Positions 7,108 to 12,831 of a stretch of 20,329 bases of DNA are shown here, one piece after another. The notes under the pieces were generated by a model. It was not told the DNA's origin, searched no databases, and was given only the letters and a program-made list of their open reading frames with translations. The position numbers and the translations under genes are program-made. The DNA is from Deltaproteobacteria bacterium (lineage in GTDB: Bacteria; Desulfobacterota; Desulfobacteria; Desulfobacterales; B30-G6), in NCBI GenBank assembly GCA_003647375.1, contig QMMS01000046.1:1-20329 (forward strand). Direction: 5' to 3'. Numbering within the stretch: the first letter of the stretch is position 1; each line of letters begins with the position of its first letter.

Positions 7108-8268
7108 TCAAATCAGTATTTCCAAATCCTCGAGGGGATATGAAACACATGAATGGACATATCCGTATTGGTGATCCGATTTTCGAACGGGTGTACCGGC
7201 AGGCTGGAACACTTTGCCGGACAGAATTTTGATGCGGCACATGCTGCATTCGCCTGATCGACAGATGGAAGGGGGCGCTACCCCGCCCTTTTCGAGTGAA
7301 ACCAGGAGAGGGGTCGTTGCCGGGGCGCTGATGGTTTGGCCGTCTTTAACCGATACCGAAAAAAGGCGATTCTGTTCGATCTCCTTCGGCCATCCAGGGT
7401 CTTTGCAGATATCGAGGGGGGGGCCATACAACTCTTTTCTGATTTTCCGAGGTGGTACGCCCAACTGTTCAATCTGGGGTAGGCAGAAATCATACATTCC
7501 TTGGGGGCCGCACAGGAAGAAAGTGGCACTTTTGTCCGAATCACCGGCCACTTTTTTGATGAGATCGGCAGTTATCAGTCCGCATTGGCCCTGGTAATCT
7601 TCGGATGCTTTTTCGATGACCGGGATGTAGTGAATTCTGTCAAAGTGATCTGAAATGTGCGTTAATTGTTCATGAAAGATAATGTCGTTTGCGTATCGAT
7701 TCCCATAAAAAAGGGTTAATGTTCGTGGCAGGCCGCGGTCCACAATTTCACGGATCATGCTCATGAAGGGCGTAATACCACTCCCGCCGGCAATACAGAT
7801 CATGTTTTCGTCATGTACCAGTGGATTGAAGTAAAAATTTCCCTGAGGTCCCGAAACCGTCAGGCTGTCGCCGATGCTGACGTGGTTGAGCAGGAAATTG
7901 GATACCAATCCATTCGCCACCTGTTTTACGGTGATATCATAGTAACCGATTTGATTTGGCTGCGATGATATGCTGTAGGGGCGGCTCGTGCGGATGCCTT
8001 CGACTTCAATGAAGAGCGACAGATACTGTCCTGCCTGAAACGGCGGCAAATCGTTGTCTGCAGAAACCAGTCGAAGCGTTTTTGTGGTAGGTGTTTCCCG
8101 GATAATATCGGCGACCTTGAGCGTAAGGCGATCGGGATGAAGTCTTTTGATATACTGGTCGGCAAAATCCAGTTCAAAGGAGTGTTTACCGGCAGCAATG
8201 CGGCTTGCCTTGATCTTTTCTTTGATGCCGTCATATCCGTCGAAGTCTTCCCAGATACCCTTTTTCAT
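7108..8268 (-). CDS. Ferredoxin-reductase-like flavoprotein with C-terminal 2Fe-2S domain
   Basis: A 386-residue NAD(P)H-dependent electron-transfer protein. After a 45-residue N-terminal extension come the FAD domain with RPYS (96-99), the NAD(P)-binding domain with GGSGITPF (161-168) and CGP (253-255), and a plant-type 2Fe-2S domain with Cys336, Cys341, Cys344 and Cys374. This domain order is that of PaaE, KshB and Hmp-type reductases, which feed electrons from NAD(P)H to a partner. No Rieske oxygenase is next to it, and an oxygenase partner would be odd in an anaerobe; the adjacent FAD oxidoreductase (8453-9961) is the nearest candidate partner. GGGAGAG seven bases before the ATG supports the start. 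Confidence 0.92.
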   Translation of the reverse strand: MKKGIWEDFDGYDGIKEKIKASRIAAGKHSFELDFADQYIKRLHPDRLTLKVADIIRETPTTKTLRLVSADNDLPPFQAGQYLSLFIEVEGIRTSRPYSISSQPNQIGYYDITVKQVANGLVSNFLLNHVSIGDSLTVSGPQGNFYFNPLVHDENMICIAGGSGITPFMSMIREIVDRGLPRTLTLFYGNRYANDIIFHEQLTHISDHFDRIHYIPVIEKASEDYQGQCGLITADLIKKVAGDSDKSATFFLCGPQGMYDFCLPQIEQLGVPPRKIRKELYGPPLDICKDPGWPKEIEQNRLFSVSVKDGQTISAPATTPLLVSLEKGGVAPPSICRSGECSMCRIKILSGKVFQPAGTPVRKSDHQYGYVHSCVSYPLEDLEILI

Positions 8269-8310
8269 GTTTATTCTCTCCCAACCCGGATAAACCGGAA
8301 AAGATTATTT

Positions 8311-8390
8311 ATCACGAAATCACGAAGGTACGAAACCACGAAAAAGACCATGATGATTTTCGTGTTTTTCAGATTTCGTGTTTTCGTGAT
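8311..8390. repeat. Inverted array of CACGAAA repeats
   Basis: The left arm (8311-8345) is a string of CACGAAA-like heptamers to nonamers and the right arm (8357-8390) is its reverse complement (TTTCGTG strings), pairing at about 27 of 34 positions by hand count. It lies in the 184-bp gap between two minus-strand genes and could fold into a long imperfect stem in their transcript. No T-run typical of a terminator follows on the minus strand. Confidence 0.75.
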
Positions 8391-8452
8391 TGCGTTTATT
8401 TTTTTTGTCATAAAAGACGCCAGTTTTACAGTTAAAGGACTAGGTAAAAGCC

Positions 8453-9961
8453 CTATATGGTTTTGTTGTCAATTTGTTTGGCGATGGATCTGGCTGCTGA
8501 CATACCGGAACGCAGGGTGGGTTCAAACCCGCCGTCACCTGTCCAGCAGCCGGCAAAATAAAGGCCTTTTATGGGCGTATATCGTCCGGGTTGAAAGAAA
8601 AGAGAATCTTTGGTCTGCTGTTCAAATCCATAAATGGCACCCAGGGGATGCCCCAGATAACGCATGTGGGTCAGGGGGGTGCCCACCTCGATTTCTTCGA
8701 TATGTGTTCGAATGTCCGGATATATGGCCTGAACACGCTGAAGCATCTTTTCTGCACAACGGTATTTGACATCCTGATATTGTTGCGGTGGCAGTCTCAG
8801 CCAGGGTTCACCATATTTCAGTGTGACGATGTTTGCCTGGCATGTGCCCACTGGAGAGAATTCCGGATCAGATACATCATAGCAGCTGAGCACCATGAGT
8901 TCATCGTCGATTTCAAGTCTTCGCATGCGGTCATGATTGCGGATGGTCATATCCGTGTTCACCATTAGAAAATTGGTAGACTCATGGATTCCGATGTCGT
9001 CCGGCTCACAGTCAAAACCGACAAACATGGTAAAGGCGGAGGTGCTCAATTGGCGACTTTTTACTTCTGTGATGGTTTTTTCCGGTATCTGTTCTTCACC
9101 GATCAACTGTCCGTACGTTACGATGGGCGAGACATTAGAGACAATATAATCGGACTCGACCACATCTCCCTGGTGGGTGACAACTCCCTGGACGGTATCT
9201 CCCTCCGTCAGAATCCGGCTGGCGCCGCAATTGAACCTAACGGTTCCACCGTGGGATAGGAATTTGTTTAAAATCGTGTTGGAGAGTGCCTGGCTTCCGC
9301 CTTTGACGTGGAACGGTTTGAATTCGATATACTGAAAAAGGATCATGGCAAGGTATGCAAAAGCCATTTGATCCGTGGACACACCCAAATAGCCCCAATA
9401 GACAGAAAGAACCGCTTTCAGGAGCGGATCTGTAAAAAAATCGTCAATTACGGATTGAGCGGGTTTAAAAGCGTACGTGTAGAGGTTGGGGTATTTCTCT
9501 CTCGATGCTTCAGGGTCCCGGAAAATAAATGCCCCAATCATATCATTGGCATATTTATAGACCAGGTCAAAGAAGGCATCGATGGCTTCCTTCTCGTGGG
9601 GAAAGGCATTATTAAGTTCATCCAGGATCTGCTCTTTATCCGGCTTTAACGCGATATGGAAGCCGTCGGGATTTTGGACACTGTAAAGGTCACTTATTTC
9701 CACAAATTCCAGATCTTGTATGACACCCAGACTGTCCAGGTCCATTCGCAAGGGTCCCGGCATTTCAGGCGTCCCCAGACCGCTGAGTTGGTGCAGGGCA
9801 ATCTCAAATTCGAAGCGACCCCGGCAAAAACTTGTGGCGCATCCGCCCGGGATGTTGTGCCGTTCCAGCAACAGGACGTTCAGTCCCTTCTGGGCCAGCG
9901 CGGTGGACGCCGTCAACCCACCGTTGCCCGCCCCGATGACGATGGCATCATACTTGTTCAT
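8453..9961 (-). CDS. CrtI/RetSat-like FAD-dependent oxidoreductase
   Basis: A 502-residue member of the phytoene desaturase/retinol saturase superfamily. The N-terminus has the dinucleotide-binding VIGAGNGGL (8-16) followed by the LLLERHNIPGGCATSF segment typical of this group; the C-terminal GLYFAGCWTGDGGFEPTLRS stretch (split before GMSAAR) is the second FAD-binding element. Known relatives add or remove C=C bonds in isoprenoids using bound FAD. Substrate here is unknown; saturation or desaturation of an isoprenoid-like acyl chain would fit the neighbours. AAGGGGG and AAGGT precede the ATG. The gene lies 184 bp upstream of the 2Fe-2S flavoprotein, which could re-reduce its FAD (inference). 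Confidence 0.92.
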   Translation of the reverse strand: MNKYDAIVIGAGNGGLTASTALAQKGLNVLLLERHNIPGGCATSFCRGRFEFEIALHQLSGLGTPEMPGPLRMDLDSLGVIQDLEFVEISDLYSVQNPDGFHIALKPDKEQILDELNNAFPHEKEAIDAFFDLVYKYANDMIGAFIFRDPEASREKYPNLYTYAFKPAQSVIDDFFTDPLLKAVLSVYWGYLGVSTDQMAFAYLAMILFQYIEFKPFHVKGGSQALSNTILNKFLSHGGTVRFNCGASRILTEGDTVQGVVTHQGDVVESDYIVSNVSPIVTYGQLIGEEQIPEKTITEVKSRQLSTSAFTMFVGFDCEPDDIGIHESTNFLMVNTDMTIRNHDRMRRLEIDDELMVLSCYDVSDPEFSPVGTCQANIVTLKYGEPWLRLPPQQYQDVKYRCAEKMLQRVQAIYPDIRTHIEEIEVGTPLTHMRYLGHPLGAIYGFEQQTKDSLFFQPGRYTPIKGLYFAGCWTGDGGFEPTLRSGMSAARSIAKQIDNKTI

Positions 9962-9984
9962 ACCTTACCCCCTTGCTGAGGATT

Positions 9985-10016
9985 GATCAAAAATTTTGTG
10001 ATAAATCACTTTGATC
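9985..10016 (-). promoter_or_regulatory. Dyad-rich leader of the FAD oxidoreductase gene
   Basis: GATCAAA (9985-9991) and TTTGATC (10010-10016) enclose GTGAT (9998-10002) and ATCAC (10005-10009). The two dyads are not concentric. This lies 24-55 bp upstream of the ATG and could be an operator or leader hairpin. Confidence 0.35.
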
Positions 10017-10028
10017 TTGGATAGCGAT

Positions 10029-10288
10029 GTCATTTGCGCTCCGCGCGTCATTATGCCCTTCGGGCGACATTTGCGCTACGCGCGTCATTTGGCCTGCGGC
10101 CGATATTACGCCTTCGGCTGTCATTTACACTTCGTGTGACATTTGCCCTTGCGAGCGTAATTAACGCTTCGCGTGTCATTATGCCCTTCGGGCGTCATTC
10201 ATTGTTGTTCATAGCTCGATGCTTGTAGCTCTTAGCTACAATTAATGACACGAAGTAAATGACAATTAATGACGCGAAGCAAATGATC
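10029..10288. repeat. Composite repeat element 4: nine-unit mini-hairpin array, AGCT core, opposite hairpins
   Basis: This fills most of the 351-bp gap between two minus-strand genes. Nine units in ATTT orientation span 10032-10196: gcgctccgcgc, gcccttcgggc, gcgctacgcgc, ggcctgcggcc, cgccttcggct, acacttcgtgt, gcccttgcgagc, acgcttcgcgt and gcccttcgggc. Seven of nine have perfect 4-bp stems. Then comes the ATTGTTG/AGCT core (10197-10246) and two short units in AAAT orientation, acgaagt (10250-10256) and gcgaagc (10274-10280). Confidence 0.9.
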
Positions 10289-10310
10289 AGGGTTGTTTCC
10301 CTCCAACCCT
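10289..10310 (-). terminator. Stem-loop after the acyl-CoA dehydrogenase gene
   Basis: AGGGTTG and CAACCCT (10289-10295 and 10304-10310) form a 7-bp stem with an 8-nt loop two bases after the TAG. No T-run follows, so it is more likely an mRNA end-protecting hairpin than a classical terminator. Confidence 0.5.
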
Positions 10311-10312
10311 TT

Positions 10313-11455
10313 CTATAGCCCCATAAACTTGGCTGCTATCCCCCGCATAACTTCGTTGGTGCCGGCAAAAATCCTTGTCACACGGATGTCCCGCCAGGCC
10401 CGGGCCATGAGGCATTTTTCAAAGGCGCCGTAGTCCCCGCACAGGTCGATACTGCGATCCGCGACCCGGTTGGCCATTTCGGTGGTCCAGAATTTGGCCA
10501 TGGATGTTTCGACGATGATATCTTTCCCCTCCATGTGCTCCGCTATCAGTTTTTCCGTAAATGCCCGGCCCAGCTTGATATCGGTGGCCATCTCCACGAG
10601 GGCGAACTGGGTTACCTGGGATTTTGAGAGGGGCTTGCCAAAGACCTTTGTCTGTTTGCAATAGTTGGTTATCCACTCCACCATTCGTTCAGCGGCCACG
10701 AGTGCCCCTATTGCGCATATGAGACGTTCCTGCTGTAGTTTCTGCATGAGCATGAGAAACCCCATACCCTTTTCTCCCAGGCGGTTCGTCGTCGGGATCC
10801 TGCACTTGGAAAAAAAGAGTTCTGCCGTATCCTGGCTCCACCAGCCCATCTTTTCAAGATGACGGCCCCGTTCAAAACCCGGCGCACCCTCTTCAACGAG
10901 ATACAAAGAGATGGCCTGGTAGGGATTTTCCACCGCCGGATCTCTGGCTGCGATGACAAAAAGTTCTCCGTTGATACCATTGGAGATGAATGTTTTGGAG
11001 CCGTTGATGATGACCTCGTCACCCTCTTCTTCGGCGGTGGTGGCAATACTCGCAAGATCACTGCCGGCACCCGGTTCCGTCATGGCGACGGCGGTGATGA
11101 TATCGCCCGAAACACATCCCGGGAGGTATTTCTGTTTGAGGGTTTCAGATCCAAATGCGCTGATGTACGGCACCACGATATCGGAGTGAAGTGCAGCGGC
11201 CAGACCGGTGTGGAAGGTGTGGGAGAGTTCTTCCGTAATGATGACGGAATAGAGAAAATCACCGCCCATACCCGCATATGTCTGGGGAACGTCCGTGCAC
11301 AGGAAACCACTTTGTCCCATCTTACGCCAGATGCTCTTGGGTTCAATGCCGTCCTTTTCCCACTGGTCGACATTCGGTGTTACTTCCTTTGCCACGAATG
11401 TTTTCAACCGATCCCGGAACTTTTTGTGTGCGTCCGTATAGTGTAATATTTCCAT
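10313..11455 (-). CDS. Acyl-CoA dehydrogenase (LCAD-like)
   Basis: A 380-residue FAD enzyme that oxidises acyl-CoA to trans-2-enoyl-CoA and passes electrons to ETF. Family motifs include AMTEPGAGSDLAS (124-136) and the C-terminal RIFAGTNEVMRG. The position of the catalytic Glu of medium-chain enzymes is Ala364 (IFAGT), but Glu243 in QQERLICA matches the helix-G base of long-chain and isovaleryl-CoA dehydrogenases, so it should be active and may accept branched or long chains. The start at 11455 has no clear ribosome site; the region before it is a TTTTAGG-type repeat. It would provide the first step of the beta-oxidation turn whose later steps are encoded upstream on the strand. Confidence 0.96.
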   Translation of the reverse strand: MEILHYTDAHKKFRDRLKTFVAKEVTPNVDQWEKDGIEPKSIWRKMGQSGFLCTDVPQTYAGMGGDFLYSVIITEELSHTFHTGLAAALHSDIVVPYISAFGSETLKQKYLPGCVSGDIITAVAMTEPGAGSDLASIATTAEEEGDEVIINGSKTFISNGINGELFVIAARDPAVENPYQAISLYLVEEGAPGFERGRHLEKMGWWSQDTAELFFSKCRIPTTNRLGEKGMGFLMLMQKLQQERLICAIGALVAAERMVEWITNYCKQTKVFGKPLSKSQVTQFALVEMATDIKLGRAFTEKLIAEHMEGKDIIVETSMAKFWTTEMANRVADRSIDLCGDYGAFEKCLMARAWRDIRVTRIFAGTNEVMRGIAAKFMGL

Positions 11456-11462
11456 AATTGTG

Positions 11463-11490
11463 TTTTAGGTTTTAAGTTTTAGGTGTTAGG
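11463..11490. repeat. TTTTAGG heptamer repeat in front of the acyl-CoA dehydrogenase
   Basis: Four consecutive 7-bp units (ttttagg, ttttaag, ttttagg, tgttagg) lie immediately upstream of the dehydrogenase start and take the place where a ribosome site would be expected. Confidence 0.6.
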
Positions 11491-11553
11491 TAAGCTCCAG
11501 ACTATGATTTGCCGTAATAAATAATGATAAATGACGTGGCAAAGCCGCGTACA

Positions 11554-11593
11554 CAAATACGAATAATGCCGATCTTTGCATTATTCGTATTTG
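11554..11593 (-). terminator. Perfect 16-bp inverted repeat containing the thiolase stop codon
   Basis: Arms caaatacgaataatgc (11554-11569) and gcattattcgtatttg (11578-11593) match perfectly with an 8-nt loop. The last three codons and the TAA (11581-11583) lie inside the arm. There is no T-run after it. A single diverged mini-hairpin unit, gtggc/gccgc with AAA loop, lies just downstream (11535-11549). Confidence 0.8.
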
Positions 11594-12789
11594 CCGATGA
11601 TTGAAATACTACACACATTCATGGCAGGAAATCCACCCAGATTATGGGTCAAACCAAATTTCGGGTTTTCGAGCTGTCGCTTCTCTGCCCGCCCATGCAA
11701 TTGAAGGTACATCTCGTAGAGCATGCGCAGTCCGGAAGCACCGATGGGGTGACCGAAACACTTGAGACCACCGTCCACCTGGCATGGAACCTGGCCGTCT
11801 TTGTCGTAGACGCCATCCATGACGTCCTTGACGGCCTGTCCCCTTTCGGAGATATGAAGGTCTTCATAGGTGACCAGTTCCGTAATCGAGAAACAGTCGT
11901 GAACCTCCATCATGCTGATATCTTCACGGGGATTGTCAATTCCCGCTTCCTGATATGCCTTGGTGCTGCACTTGCTGGTGGTCATAAAATGATCGCCATC
12001 CCAGCTGTTGTAACCGAGTTCTTCCCCACTGCTCAGTGCCAGTTGAAGTGCCTTGACGGTGATGAAGTCCTTCTTGCCCATCTTTCTGGCGATTTCGGGC
12101 GTCGTCACGATGGCACAGGCAGCCCCATCGCTGACACCGCAGCAGTCAAAGAGACCCAGGGGATGGGCAATAATGGGAGATGCCATGACTTGATCTTCTG
12201 TCACCGCCTTTCTCAGGTGGGCCTTGGGATTGAGTACACCGTTGGCATGGCTTTTGGCCGACACATGTGCCATGGCCCGTTTCAGATCCTGGTCTTTGAC
12301 TTTGTATTTGGCGGCATAGGCACTGGCCAGCTGCGCAAATGCGCCCGGTGCCGTCAAATTTGGAAACCACTGCCAGGTAAGGGTTCCGGCATTGGACCCG
12401 GTAAAACTGGGTAGTCCTCCGTAGCCGGTGTCTTTCAACTTTTCGGCACCAAGGGCAAGACAGATGTCGTAAGCGCCCGATGCAACTGCATAGCAGGCCC
12501 CTCGAAAAGCCTCGGTTCCTGTTGCACAAAAGTTTTCGACCCGTGTTACGGGTATCATGGGTAATCTCAGTGTCATCGACAGAGGGAGCGCGCTTTTGCC
12601 CACATTGACTTCATCCAGGCAACTACCGAACCAGGCGGCCTCGATCTCTTTTTTTTCAATGCCGGCATCGGCAAGGCATTCTTGAAATGCTTCCACCATC
12701 AACTCTTCCGCGCCGGCTTCCCACCTTTCCCCGAAGCGACTGCAGCCCATACCGATGATAGCGACTTTATCTTTTATTCCTGTGGCCAT
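11581..12789 (-). CDS. SCP2/SCPx-type thiolase (thiolase-fold acyltransferase or aldolase)
   Basis: A 402-residue thiolase-fold enzyme. The nucleophile is Cys88 in ENFCATGTEAF; His297 in MEVHDCFSITE and His347 in CFGHPIGASG complete the SCP2-thiolase active site. Expected reaction is CoA-dependent cleavage of a 3-oxoacyl-CoA; relatives that pair with DUF35 proteins include BbsB, the archaeal acetoacetyl-CoA thiolase and the Ltp2 retro-aldolase, so aldolase activity is an alternative. The start follows TGGAGG seven bases upstream. It lies 36 bp behind the 909-aa fusion, which carries a DUF35 domain, and the two are probably co-translated and form a complex. A hairpin sits between them. Confidence 0.95.
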   Translation of the reverse strand: MATGIKDKVAIIGMGCSRFGERWEAGAEELMVEAFQECLADAGIEKKEIEAAWFGSCLDEVNVGKSALPLSMTLRLPMIPVTRVENFCATGTEAFRGACYAVASGAYDICLALGAEKLKDTGYGGLPSFTGSNAGTLTWQWFPNLTAPGAFAQLASAYAAKYKVKDQDLKRAMAHVSAKSHANGVLNPKAHLRKAVTEDQVMASPIIAHPLGLFDCCGVSDGAACAIVTTPEIARKMGKKDFITVKALQLALSSGEELGYNSWDGDHFMTTSKCSTKAYQEAGIDNPREDISMMEVHDCFSITELVTYEDLHISERGQAVKDVMDGVYDKDGQVPCQVDGGLKCFGHPIGASGLRMLYEMYLQLHGRAEKRQLENPKFGLTHNLGGFPAMNVCSISIIGKYE

Positions 12790-12804
12790 GGTATTCCTCC
12801 ATTA

Positions 12805-12831
12805 ATATAAATTTACTGCGTAAATTTATAT
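12805..12831 (-). repeat. Perfect 12-bp inverted repeat containing the stop codon of the 909-aa fusion
   Basis: Arms atataaatttac (12805-12816) and gtaaatttatat (12820-12831) are perfect with a 3-nt loop (GCA on the coding strand). The TAA at 12826-12828 lies in the arm. The hairpin is in the short spacer before the thiolase ribosome site, so it could tune downstream expression or mark an mRNA end. Confidence 0.8.

Noticed and set aside
7108..8268. Reductase of a Rieske oxygenase (KshB or PaaE orthologue)
   Set aside because: The domain order agrees, but no oxygenase is in the window and the setting looks anaerobic, so a specific symbol is not justified.
10029..10200. CRISPR array suggested by regular 18-bp spacing
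   Set aside because: There are no unique spacers: the whole unit is repeat, and the variable part is a self-complementary stem. No cas genes are present.
10859..11446. 195-residue plus-strand open frame opposite the acyl-CoA dehydrogenase
   Set aside because: Shadow of a well-identified gene with all family motifs on the other strand.
10313..11455. Inactive acyl-CoA dehydrogenase because the YEGT-type Glu is Ala364
   Set aside because: Glu243 occupies the alternative helix-G catalytic position used by long-chain and isovaleryl-CoA dehydrogenases.
11463..11490. Telomere-like TTTTAGG repeats as a sign of a linear replicon end
   Set aside because: Only four imperfect units in the middle of a gene cluster; a simple AT-rich repeat is a sufficient explanation.
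11644..12414. 256-residue plus-strand open frame opposite the thiolase
   Set aside because: It is the antisense of a clear thiolase gene, has no recognisable domain and no ribosome site.
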